A stretch of 64,000 bases of DNA, taken from assembly GCA_025677825.1 (NCBI GenBank), contig JAIXMO010000016.1, positions 124,001 through 188,000 of the forward strand, in the 5' to 3' direction. How positions within the stretch are numbered: the stretch's first letter is position 1; each line of letters opens with the position of its first letter. A program made the translations under genes and the position numbers. The stretch comes from Helicostylum pulchrum (lineage: Eukaryota > Mucoromycota > Mucoromycetes > Mucorales > Mucoraceae). Under the pieces are notes generated by a model. It had not been told where the DNA came from. It did no database searches and was given only the letters and a program-made list of their open reading frames with translations. Of this stretch, positions 54,482 through 64,000 are shown piece by piece.

Positions 54482-54685
54482 TTTAAAACTAGACCTTTAA
54501 AAACATTGTGCGTGTAGTGTGTTGCGCACCGCTCTTTCTTTCAATCGATGGACTCCGAAATAAGCCACTCGAAACACGTCGCGTGCTGTAAAAAAAAAGA
54601 AAAAAAAGAGAGTTTTGTTGCCAATTTTTTTTTGTTTTTTTGTTTTCGTTTTTCTTATTTTTTTTATATAAAAACCAACATAGAA
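54482..54685. promoter_or_regulatory. Compact bidirectional promoter of RBM22 and MCM4
   Basis: The start codons are 204 bp apart on opposite strands, so both core promoters must lie here. The section 54516-54585 (GCGCACCGC, CGATGGACTCCGAAATAAGCC, ACACGTCGCG) is GC-richer than its surroundings. A variant of the fungal MluI/MCB box (ACGCGT), seen as CACGTCGCGTG, lies at 54573-54583. A TATA-like TTTTTATATAAAA follows at 54660-54672. Confidence 0.4.
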
Positions 54686-57529
54686 ATGAGTAGTTTCAAT
54701 CAAACACCATCTGACCTTGTACCTGATACACCAGGTCGCTATTATGGTCGTCGTACCGATATGCTTTCATCGCAATTTGAACCTTCATCACCTGCATTCT
54801 ATGGCCGTACACCCGGTTCACCATCACGTATGCGTGTTAGACGTTCGGAACTCTCGTCGACACTTTTAGGAGACGATATTGGAGCGACTTCACCTTTAGC
54901 TTACCCTTCTACACCTATCCGTTCCAGCCTCAACACATACGACTCACCTCAAACACCTCGTACGTCCACGTTTGTACGTACACCTTTTGTACCTCAAACA
55001 CCTGGTCGCCCACTTCAGTCTTCACTTAACGCTAACGATACACAAGAAAGTGACCCCTCTTTATCTGTCCGTCTTATTTGGGGTACCACAGTCAATATTC
55101 ATGAAGCCATGACCAGTTTCCGAAACTTTTTAAATAACTTCACTTTATCTCATCGTAAACGTCAAAGCAACGAACCTGTCACACATCAAGATATGGCTCC
55201 CTTCTATCCTGCATTGTTGAATCATGTCTATACAATTCAAGCTACCAATGTCAATTTAGATTGTAGAAATTTACAAGCTTATCCCGAGACTCACAAGTTG
55301 TATGATCAACTTGTCAAATATCCTCAAGAAATCATTCCTTTGATGGATCATACAATTACTGAATTCTATCTTAGTTTATTCCCAAGTCATGATTTCAATG
55401 GGTTACAATTAAAGGTAAAAAAAAAAGAAGAAGAAAAAAAAAGAAGAGGAAGAAAGACACTTACTAATACTGCATAATTAGATTCGTCCTTTCAACTTAT
55501 CAGATGCTGTTAATATGAGAGAATTAGATCCTCAAAGTAAGATTACATTTCTCCTTCTTTTTTTTTGTTATATGAAATTCTAACACCCTTTTTTTTTTAT
55601 TATACGTAGACGTCGATCAGTTAATTACAATCAAGGGTTTAATGATTCGTGCATCACCTATTATTCCTGATATGAAGGAAGCATTCTTCCGTTGTTTGAT
55701 TTGTGACTATACAGTTACAGTAAGTGTTGATCGTGGTCGTATCTTGGAACCTACACGTTGTGGTAGAGAATCATGTGGATCCGAAAACTCAATGACATTA
55801 GTCCATAACCGTTGTTTGTTTTCCGATAAGCAAGTTGCACGTATTCAAGAGACACCCGATGTTGTACCTGACGGTCAAACACCTCAAACAGTCACCATGT
55901 GTCTTTACGACGATTTGGTCGATGTAGGTAAACCAGGTGATCGATTAGAGGTAACCGGTATCTTTCGTGGTGTACCTGTGCGAGTCAACCCCAAGCAACG
56001 CGTGATTCGTTCGTTATTTAGAACCTATTTGGATGTCGTTCATATTAAACGTACCGATAAAAAACGTATTCAAACCGATACCGCGTTTAGATCTCAATTT
56101 GGACCAGAACAGTACCAAGAAGATGATACCATTGAAGTGGTTTCTACTGCGGATGAAGACCAAATTTTAGCATTGTCAGAGAAACATGATTTATATGACG
56201 TCTTGTCTCGTTCACTCGCACCTAGTATTTATGAATTAGATGATGTTAAAAAGGGCATTTTGTTACAATTATTTGGTGGTACTCGTAAAACTTTCAAGAA
56301 ATCCGGTGCGCCTCATTTCAGAGGAGATATCAATGTCTTGTTAGTGGGTGATCCCGGTACCAGTAAATCACAATTATTACAGTACGTACACAAGATTTCT
56401 CCTCGTGGTGTTTATACCTCTGGTAAGGGTTCTTCTGCTGTTGGTTTAACTGCTTATATTACCAGAGATCCTGATTCTCGTCAACTTGTATTGGAAAGTG
56501 GTGCGCTTGTTTTAAGTGATGGTGGTGTTTGTTGTATTGATGAGTTTGACAAGATGTCTGATTCTACACGTTCCGTGTTACATGAAGTGATGGAACAACA
56601 AACTATCTCTGTTGCTAAAGCAGGTATTATCACTACATTAAATGCTAGAACGTCTATCTGTGCTTCTGCAAATCCCATCGGGTCTAGATGGAACAAAAAT
56701 TTATCTGTTCCTGCCAATCTCGATTTACCCCCACCTCTTTTATCCAGATTCGATTTATTATATTTGATTTTGGATCGTGTAGATGAGGACTCGGATCGTC
56801 GTCTTGCTAAGCATTTAGTTGCGTTATATATGGAAGATACTCCTACTACTGGTGGTATTGATATTATCAGTGTTGAGCTTTTAACTAAATATATCAATTA
56901 TGCAAGAGAGAAGGTCCAACCTGTATTAAGTGAAGAAGCTGGGTTGAAATTAGTTGATTGTTATGTCGAGCTTCGTAAACAAGGTCAAGATCGTGGTGGT
57001 AGTGAAAAACGTGTTACGGCTACTACTCGTCAATTGGAATCCATGATTCGTATGGCTGAAGCTCATGCTAAAATGAGATTAGCTCCTACTGTAGAGGTCT
57101 CTGATGTTAATGAAGCTTCTCGTCTCTTACGTGAAGCTATTAAAGATTATGCTACTGATCCCAAGACTGGTCGTATCGATATGGATCTTATTTTATCTGG
57201 TACTGCTTCTCATGAACGTAACCTTCAAAACAGTATGAAGGAGTCTTTGATTAGCAAATTATCTACTTATTCCAATAATCGTGTTGACTTTGCTAAATTA
57301 TTCAAGGACTTTAATGAACAAAGTCAAGTGGTAAGTTTCTTTTTTCTTTTTCTTTTGTTGCATGTGTGTGTTTTACTAAATTTTTGGTTTTTAAAAAAAT
57401 AATTAGCCTGTGGATACTAGAAGCTTTGAAGAAGTATTAAAGTCTTTGCAAGACCAAGGTGTAATTAATGTGTCTGGTGAAGGTCGTAAGCGTGTTATTC
57501 GTATTTTATCTACTACTGCCAGCGCTTAA
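54686..57529 (+). CDS. mcm4: MCM4, subunit of the replicative helicase
   Basis: One of six AAA+ subunits of the Mcm2-7 helicase that opens DNA at replication origins. Four exons (54686-55414, 55482-55536, 55610-57330, 57407-57529) encode 875 aa. The first 135 residues are Ser/Thr/Pro-rich with many SP/TP sites (SPAFYGRTPGSPS, TPRTSTF), the phosphorylated tail typical of Mcm4. The MCM N-domain has a C4 zinc finger with cysteines at about 290, 293, 312 and 317. The AAA+ core has Walker A GDPGTSKSQ (about 508), Walker B CCIDEFDKM (about 570), sensor-1 ASANPIGSRW and the arginine finger SRFDLLYLILD (about 640). TLNARTSICASANPIGSR distinguishes Mcm4 from other MCMs. The C-terminus is a winged-helix-like end. 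Confidence 0.97.
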
Positions 57530-57603
57530 TTTTTTTTTTTTTTTCGAATAAATTATATACATATACACCCTCTTTTTAATCTATTTTATATACTTGAACT
57601 TTT

Positions 57604-59473
57604 TTATTGTTTTTGTCTCATAAATTGTTTGACTTCTTCTGCAGATCTCTGGATTTGTCGAATTAAAGACCTTTCTTTATCTAAAGCAGTACGTAACTCT
57701 TCTATAACTATTTTTAGTTTTACAGGGATAAGAAAAAGAAACCCAATTTTTTTTTACCATTTATAAGAAAAAGCTCTTGAAATTCGATATCCTTCTTTTC
57801 TAGTTGTTCTTCATGACTTGATTTTATATATTCCAAAAAGTATTCTTGGTCTTCTTTTTGTTCACGCGCCTTAATTTAAGAAAGGTTTAGAACAACTTTG
57901 AAAAGTGTACACACACATTTTTTACCGTTTTTAAATTTGTAGTCAATTCCTCGATAATTTTCTCGTCAATTTCAATTTGTTTCTTCAAGTTTTCTCTACT
58001 TGATTTTTCTTTTTTTAATTGCTCTTTTAATGAGTGACAGCGTGTTTGTAGGGTTTGAATATTGTTCTATAGTATATCAGTAAGTGATTTTTTTTATTAG
58101 CTGAGCAATTTTTCTTTTATACCTCGGATTCACGTTTATATTTAATGTCTGTATTCAACCTATCTTTTAACATAACCACACGAGTTCCCCTTAATCTATC
58201 AATAAAGTCCAAGCAAACCTTAGTTTTGGCTAAGATTTTTTCATCATCAATACGATCCTACATATAAAAAAAAAAAAAAAGTACTATGTTTTAAAGAACG
58301 TTTCAACGTTGTAGTTTTATATATGGTTTTTACTTGAAAGTAGGTACTCAATATCAATTTATTTGCACCTGAAATATACGGACCAAGTTCTTTTGTAAGA
58401 AAGTACGGTATTTCTTCTGTAAAAGTCTCGTGCGTAAAACTATTGATTCTACGAACGGTATCATCTAGAGAATATTCTTGATGTAAGTCGATTAGAAGTT
58501 CCTCTTCTTTTTTTTTTTGAAAAAAAAAAGTGTACTTACAAAGATGAACACAAGAGGATTCCAATATTTCTTTTTTATCACTGGGACTCAACAACAGAGA
58601 AAGCGTAGGATACAATAAATCAACTAGAACTAAACGTCCTTGTGTCGAATTCTTTTCATTAGTTAATTTGATAATTAACATAAGCGGTAAGTTCTTTTTG
58701 AGTTGTTCTATCTGGACCCAAATATCTGATACATCTTCCACTCTTTTCATCAAGAAATCAGGTCCCTTTTCACACATCAACTTGTCTAAAATTAAATAAA
58801 AATAAGTAATTTTTGATACACTTAACTGCATGTTTTTTTTTCGTTACTGGTGTATAATAAATCTTTTCTTAAATCGTAACAGCACTCATCGGTCAAGCCA
58901 AGGTAGACATATTCTATTTTTATTTTATCTTTGATGGCTAGTAGTTTGCCTTGTAATGAGTTCAGAACCATTTCCAAGTTGTTTATCCGTTGATCGTCAA
59001 GAGTTTCAATGTCGCTTTTTTTTTAAAAAAAAATATGTGTAAGGTCAAAATAAACTGTATTTGTCTATAGTAAATGTTACCCTGCACTTATATAAACCAT
59101 AGCTATATCATATCCTAACTGGAATTATCAGCATACACGTACAAAAAAAAAGGTGTATGTTCCTTACCCTCTATGGCTTCATCTATCCCTTTCTCTTGTT
59201 TAACAGTAAACGTTGCGTCCGGTTCCAATCGATCATCTACAAATACTTTTTTATCCCTTTTTTTTAAAAACAAATTTATTAGCATTTTTATAACTATAAC
59301 TTTTTTTTTGGCTATTACATTTCTGAACTGCCAACTAAGCGTATTTCATATACACCTTCTGAAGGCTCTACTTCTAGTAAACAAGACGTGGGGATACTAG
59401 TAGATTGTGAAGACGGCGGAGAACCTTCTTTTGTAACGACACAAACTACTGCTTCTATTGTTGTGATTTTCAT
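57604..59473 (-). CDS. Uncharacterised coiled-coil protein with a micro-exon
   Basis: Nine exons on the minus strand (59473-59319, 59256-59168, 59102-59081, 59014-58848, 58785-58334, 58257-58123, 58066-57926, 57869-57758, 57707-57604) give 458 aa with consistent phases. I do not recognise the family. Residues about 1-80 look globular (EAVVCVVTKEGS, GVYEIRLVGSSEMDKK). Residues 80-130 contain DEAIEAMVYISAGDIETLDD and QRINNLEMVLNSLQGK. The middle is helical with VEDVSDIWVQIEQLKKN. The last 190 residues form a long Lys/Glu coiled coil (KEQLKKEKSSRENLKKQIEI). Exon 3 is only 22 nt and was inferred because it alone restores phase. A GTAAGT-like donor at 58540 would be followed by a 33-nt intron, which is too short, so that part is kept as coding. 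It converges with MCM4. Confidence 0.65.
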
Positions 59474-60380
59474 GATTGAAACTTATTTTTGACAACAATA
59501 AAAGAGACGGAAAGAAAAAAGCTGTGATAAAATGAATCATCTGCAACTTATACAATCATTTCGATTGCTTCGATTTAATATAAATTGACAATTAAAATTT
59601 ACACGACAAAATATACTAGCTATATTATCGAGTAATGTGAGGGTTTGAGCGGGCGATAATACGGCTCATAGCTGGTCATTGGTCACTAAAAGAAAGGATA
59701 TGCAGGTATACTATGCATATATCATTAGTTCTCCATCACTTGCTTAAAAAAAACTTTGTAAAAAAACTATTGTTAATGACCAATGTAATTTTAAATCCCT
59801 TCATACGCAAATTCTCCTACTTTTTTTTAACATACCAAAATATTCTTCCCCCCTTACTTTTTATATGCTTGAGCGATGCTGTGCCTTACCATAAACTTAT
59901 AAGGGATGATAAAATTGATGCGGTTGCTTATTGTTTTGATTACCAGTTTTATATGGGTTATCAACTACTAGTAGTTTGTCTTTTTTAAAAAAGAAAAACA
60001 TTGAAGCGGCAGCAAATAGCAGGTTTTATCATGCCTCCTCATTTAGGCTTTTTGATATATGTACCAACTCACAAGTGGTATATTAGGATGGCGAAACGGC
60101 TCATTATAAAATACATGTGCCCAGTAACATCTAGACCCATATTTCCTTTACACATTACCCCACATTAAAAAAAAACACACACACAACCTTAAATGATTAC
60201 ATAACGCAAAGAAGAAAAAATAAAAATCCGCATAAAAAAACAACACATATTTTTTTTTAGAACCTTCGTTTAAACATGGAAGTGATATTTATTCTTTTTG
60301 ATTCCAAAAAAAAAATATTATACCGAAGAATAAAAATGATTTAAAGGAAGAGAGGGAGGTTTACAATGATGACAAATTAT
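59474..60380. other. Intergenic region between the coiled-coil gene and rpl26
   Basis: About 0.9 kb. The ORF at 59713-59988 (91 codons, ATG start) has no recognisable motif and is leucine/phenylalanine-rich, so I do not call it. It holds the coiled-coil gene promoter and the 3' end of rpl26. No repeat or RNA gene recognised. Confidence 0.35.
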
Positions 60381-61231
60381 TTACTAGAAAAAAAGGATAT
60401 GATTAGTTTAGAGTACTAGAAAGTATTTTAAAGAATTCAACTTACTTGCTTCATGGCATCCTTCTTACCCTTACGGTCAAGAATGGCAACACGGCTCTTA
60501 TCTAACTTGAGGTTGGTGATAACGACCTTGGAGGGAGAGATACCAATGGGGGCAGTGGCACCGTTGACCTTCTCGCGAGAGACACGATCGATGTGGATAA
60601 CCCACTTCTTACGGTAGACTTGGACAACCTTACCTTCGCGACCCTTGTAGGTACCACGAACAACCATAACTTCATCATCCTTACGAACGGGGATAGCACG
60701 GGTCTATATATAATATTTTTGTTAGTTTAAAATTTTGCTTGTCAGATTTTTTTTTTTCGGTTATACATACGTTGTACTTTTCCTTGAGCTCCTTGGATAA
60801 AGGAGCACTCATGATCTTACGACGAACATCAGAGGTGGCGGAGAAGTGAGCCTTTCTGCTCTTTCTGCGAGAGGAACTAACGTCTATTAAGAAAAGAAAA
60901 AACTCGTCAATATCACAAAATGTCAAAAAAAGAATCTAAATCTCTAGTTTGAAATCGGATGTATGTGTTTTTTTTTCTTGAAGAAATGAAAATATTCATG
61001 ATGAAGGGAGGTGAATGTAAATGCGTGAGTTTCTCTTTTTTTTTTGGACTGCAACATAAGAGGGTTGCCCTGTTATGTGTGCCGAATAATATTTCGAGTT
61101 CTGTAAATCGCTAATTTTTTTCATCCAGTGTAAGAAAAAAAAATCCACCTTCCATCATTGTCATATTCAAAAAAAAACATCCATCCGTCCAAGTAGAGTT
61201 AAAAGGTGTGCTTACCAGCGGAGAACTTCAT
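60381..61231 (-). CDS. rpl26: 60S ribosomal protein L26 (uL24)
   Basis: Early-binding protein of the large subunit near the peptide exit tunnel. Coding exons are 61231-61216, 60883-60771 and 60703-60446, and a fourth exon begins with the stop codon at 60383-60381. This gives 129 aa. The sequence starts [20 protein letters not shown], then [18 protein letters not shown]. The KOW domain has [21 protein letters not shown] and [17 protein letters not shown]. The end is [22 protein letters not shown]. Codon bias is strong, as in other ribosomal protein genes. The first intron is long (332 nt) and follows five codons. If the last intron is not removed, the protein gains Val-Ser and stops. Confidence 0.95.
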
Positions 61232-61376
61232 CTTTGTATAATGTGGGATGGAGTGAAAAAGGAAGATCTATATGGATGCCTTACCCTTAGTGATGCAAAT
61301 GTGCCTGCCCAGTTTCGGGCGGGTCGAACCGGACTCTCAAATTCTAGTTTTTTTTTCTTCTAAGCACTGGGTTTCA

Positions 61377-61423
<47 letters not shown>

Positions 61424-62198
61424 TACAGTAGATAAAACTACCCATACAGCTCCTTCCTCTCCATAGAGACAAACTGACTTTTTTTTTTATTGATCTTAGT
61501 TACTGCTTTAATATACGCACTGCAATTAAAAAGGCAATTTAAAAAGAAATTGCATCACAAGTAATATACAAGTACTTGTGAATGAATCCTAAAGAGTTCT
61601 AATGAAAAAACAAAGAAAATCCGGTAGAAACATGAACTGCGTGATGATACTATCGACAGATTTTTTCTTTTTGTGATATTCTATAATAAACAGAATATGT
61701 TCTAGACGCAATAACTAAGAATAAGTGTATGCATGCGTGTATGTTTATCAAACTAGCTATCTCGAGAGGGCGAGCAATTCTTAACAATTTTTACACCTGT
61801 TACTTTATTTACGTTATAAAGTAGTTATTGGAAGAAAAACTCACGCTAGTCAAAAGAAGATAAAGTGAGAGCTACAGCCAAACAAAAAAAAAACTGTTAC
61901 AGCACTTTCCAAGAAAAAGTTATTAAGCTTGTAATTCTGCATTAACAAAACAAAAAAATCGTACTCCGGACCGGGATTAATTCCACGTGATGGTTATTCG
62001 TTACCGGAGTGTACACACCCTGATTGCATTAAGGTTCATGTCAAAAAAAAAAAGGAACCAGCAGTACAAAAATATGCATTGTATAAGCACAAGAGTGATG
62101 CAATTAAAATCATTCTATTTAAGAAAAACTAAATTGGGAGTTTATATATTGTCTCCTTCTTTTATATATATATTTTTTCTTTTTTTTCTTTTTTAAAT
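61232..62198. other. Intergenic region between divergent rpl26 and the four-TM gene
   Basis: About 970 bp with no ORF worth calling. It includes a GC-rich block at 61295-61335 (GCCTGCCCAGTTTCGGGCGGGTC) close to the rpl26 start, which may be a promoter element, and the (AGC)13 repeat listed separately. CT-rich and T-rich runs precede the plus-strand start. Confidence 0.4.
61384..61422. repeat. (AGC)13 trinucleotide repeat
   Basis: Thirteen perfect AGC units, about 150 bp upstream of the rpl26 start codon, outside any called exon. Confidence 0.95.
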
Positions 62199-62871
62199 AT
62201 GGGGGATAATAGTACCCGCATTTATTATGAATTTGAAGATTATGATTACTTTGGAGATTTTATAACTAGTCGATACGTAAAAGGATATTGGACAGCATTT
62301 TATGCTCTGTGCCTGTATTGGGGATTCTTTTGGTTTAGTAGACATATCTTTGGAGATGGAAATAATCATATGTTTAGCCGTGAAGAAGCCGTTCATAATC
62401 TGGAAAGCGATAGGAATAGGAACAGTAGGCGACATTTGGCTTGGACAAATAGTTCAACTGCAATAAACATATATGTAACTATATATAATCCCCAACCCCA
62501 AACCCCAATATTTAATAATAATATATATGTGTACATGTAGACTAGACTTAATCGTACTTGTAATTCGCTTCGTGATATAACACTACTATTACTTTCGGCA
62601 CTTGTAATAAACACTATGGCACGCGGTGGTAAGAGATCAGTCATGATACTAGCTTGGATGTAAGTGAAAAGACAAGTGAAAAAAAAAAAAATTTATTAAA
62701 CAAAAAAAAATAAAAAAAAATAGATATTTTGTTATGGCAGTGATTTGGTCGATTTACGAAATGATATCGTCCCATCATTTAGCAAGACTAAGCTCATCTA
62801 TCGTATTCTACGGTATTTGTATTACAATAGGAGCAATTGCCTTTCAAAAAGGATTTGATGAATTTGATTGA
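62199..62871 (+). CDS. Small four-TM membrane protein of unknown function
   Basis: Three exons (62199-62474, 62541-62659, 62724-62871) give 180 aa. After an acidic, tyrosine-rich N-terminus (YYEFEDYDYFGDF) there are four hydrophobic segments: WTAFYALCLYWGFFWFS (about 30-46), TLLLLSALVINTM, SVMILAWIYFVMAVIWSIYEM, and SIVFYGICITIGAIAF. A charged, His- and Arg-rich loop (about 50-82) lies between the first and second segments. I recognise no family. Both introns are typical in size and sites, and splicing is needed to reach segments 2-4, which supports a real gene. The first intron contains C-rich runs (CCCCAACCCCAAACCCC). It is divergent from rpl26. Confidence 0.7.
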
Positions 62872-63039
62872 ACCCCAGCGAGTGTGTGTGTTTGTGTGTG
62901 TGTTGTGTGCTCAAGGTGACGTTGAATTTCAGTGGGGCTTTTTTTTTTTTTTTTTTTTTGTATAAAAAAAAACTACCTCGCTTTTTTTTTCCCTTCTTTA
63001 CATAAAATATACTTTTTTTTTTTAAAAAAAAAACATTAA

Positions 63040-64000
63040 ATGAGTGCAGAAGAACAACTCAACAAGGCTAAAAATGCACTTCAAAATGCTTTAAAACAAG
63101 AAAATACAAAAGTAAAAATAAATAAATAAAAAAAAATAAGTTTTATCTTATTAATAAAAATATGTTTCTGTACAAAAAAAAAAAACCCCTTTTTTTTTCT
63201 TCCTTAGACGTGTTTGGACATATTAGACTCACTGATTAAAATTAAAGTGAATGGAGAATTATTAAAGGTAACAAAAAAAAGATAAACGGTAAATTTATGA
63301 AACAAAAAGGGATATTGATATACAATGGAATAGAAAACTGATATTGGTAAAACAATTGGAAAATTAAGAACACACCAAGATATGAAATTATCGATTAAAG
63401 CAAAGACGATTGTAAAGAAGTGGAAAGACGATGTTGTACGTCAAACCGATAAACCAGCACCTACATCGATTCGTATTGAATCCCCCACAATAAAAAAAAT
63501 ATCCCCTGTTTCTTCTCAAGCTTCATCACCAAAGACTCCTGTCATGGAAGGTCCTCCACGTACAGTGAAAACGGATGAAGTATCCTTTAAGTCTACAGGA
63601 AATGTACCTCGTAATAAGACAATTGAGTTAATGTATGCTGCTGTTGGGTTTGGAAGCGGTGCAGGTAAAAAAATAAAAAATATCTTATATTACAGAGTAA
63701 AAAAAGTGTTCTAATTTATATCTTTTAGATGCGGATTTACTGTTAAAACGTGCTATAAGCATTGAAAAGACGATTTACTTCGAATTTGGAGATATTAACC
63801 AAGATTATAAGAACAAAGTACGCTCTTTGGCTTTAAATCTTAAGAATAAGAGTAATCCAGGGTTACGTGAAAGCGTAGTTAGTGGCGAATTATCTGTTGA
63901 GAAATTGTGTAAGATGAGTGTTGATGCTATGGCTTCCGAAGAAGCACAGGCACGTGATCGTAAACTCGCAGAAGAAGCATTATTTAAAGCAAGAGGCGCA
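63040..64000 (+). CDS. DST1: Transcription elongation factor TFIIS, N-terminal and central part (3' end outside window)
   Basis: RNA polymerase II factor that stimulates cleavage of backtracked transcripts. Four exons are visible (63040-63111, 63208-63267, 63334-63664, 63729 to the window edge). The N-terminal LW domain covers about residues 1-75: a helical start, then CLDILDSLIKIKVNGELLKKTDIGKTIGKL and LSIKAKTIVKKWKDDV. A Ser/Pro linker (ISPVSSQASSPKTP) is followed by the central domain: NKTIELMYAAVGFGSGADADLLLKRAISIEKTIYFEFG, then YKNKVRSLALNLKNKSNPGLRESVVSG and EKLCKMSVDAMASEEAQARDR. The C-terminal zinc ribbon with the catalytic DE pair is beyond the window. Confidence 0.95.

Noticed and set aside
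59713..59988. 91-codon ORF between the coiled-coil gene and rpl26
   Set aside because: ATG start but no recognisable domain and no support from introns, paralogs or context.
62487..62505. Telomere-like or G-quadruplex-like run (CCCCAACCCCAAACCCC) in an intron
   Set aside because: Only three C runs are present, one short of a quadruplex, and it is inside an ordinary intron.
1..64000. CRISPR arrays, riboswitches, operons or a clustered biosynthetic pathway
   Set aside because: No regularly spaced direct repeats were seen, genes are monocistronic and intron-rich as in fungi, and neighbouring genes do not share a pathway.

Overview
The window looks like nuclear DNA of an early-diverging filamentous fungus, most likely Mucoromycota (Mucorales-like). 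The evidence is strongly AT-rich intergenic DNA with long homopolymer runs, many short introns (mostly about 50-100 nt, GTAAGT-like donors, CTAAC/CTAAT-like branch sites, TAG/CAG acceptors), fungal housekeeping proteins, and an Hsp70-superfamily protein of the type expanded in Mucoromycota. This placement is inference from gene content; no database search was possible. Exon models were built by hand from reading frame, splice sites and family conservation.

Layout. 1-5.0 kb: 5' part of a NCLX-type cation/Ca2+ exchanger (-), a Pro/Gln-rich membrane protein (+) and the mRNA export receptor Mex67 (+). 5-9.2 kb: gene-poor, with one orphan ORF and a large imperfect palindrome. 9.2-15.4 kb: MIR-domain protein (+), Osh6/7-like lipid-transfer protein (-), a coiled-coil protein (-) and a MAK/Ime2-type kinase (-). 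17.4-23.6 kb: tRNA-Ser, an intact Ty3/gypsy retrotransposon (-) with identical 141-bp LTRs, and an LTR-like repeat. 23.8-25.3 kb: two paralogous orphan ORFs, one interrupted by a TGA. 26.2-34.6 kb: mitochondrial porin, Sda1, queuine tRNA-ribosyltransferase and SRP14, all (-). 35.4-39.1 kb: a nine-exon, 1057-aa degenerate Hsp70-like gene (-). 40.6-46.2 kb: Fmp52/TIP30-like oxidoreductase, Fcf1, tRNA-Lys with a second LTR-like repeat beside it, and a DEP-RGS protein. 46.2-49.4 kb: gene-poor. 49.4-57.6 kb: a compact block of Iml2/TTC39 (+), a KTR mannosyltransferase (-), RBM22/Slt11 (-) and MCM4 (+). 57.6-64 kb: coiled-coil protein (-), ribosomal protein L26 (-), a four-TM protein (+) and the 5' part of TFIIS (+).

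Most genes are unrelated housekeeping functions: replication (MCM4), splicing (RBM22), mRNA export (Mex67), transcription elongation (TFIIS), ribosome synthesis (Sda1, Fcf1, L26), protein targeting (SRP14), tRNA modification (QTRT1), lipid transfer and glycosylation. There is no metabolic cluster. The accessory content is the retroelement material next to both tRNA genes, the palindromic repeat family, the orphan paralog pair and the Hsp70-like gene. I found no convincing new multi-gene system. The most unusual items are a Mex67 without its usual C-terminal UBA domain, the Hsp70-like protein lacking recognisable ATPase motifs, the inverted segments that distinguish the two LTR-like repeats, and the TGA-interrupted orphan paralog.
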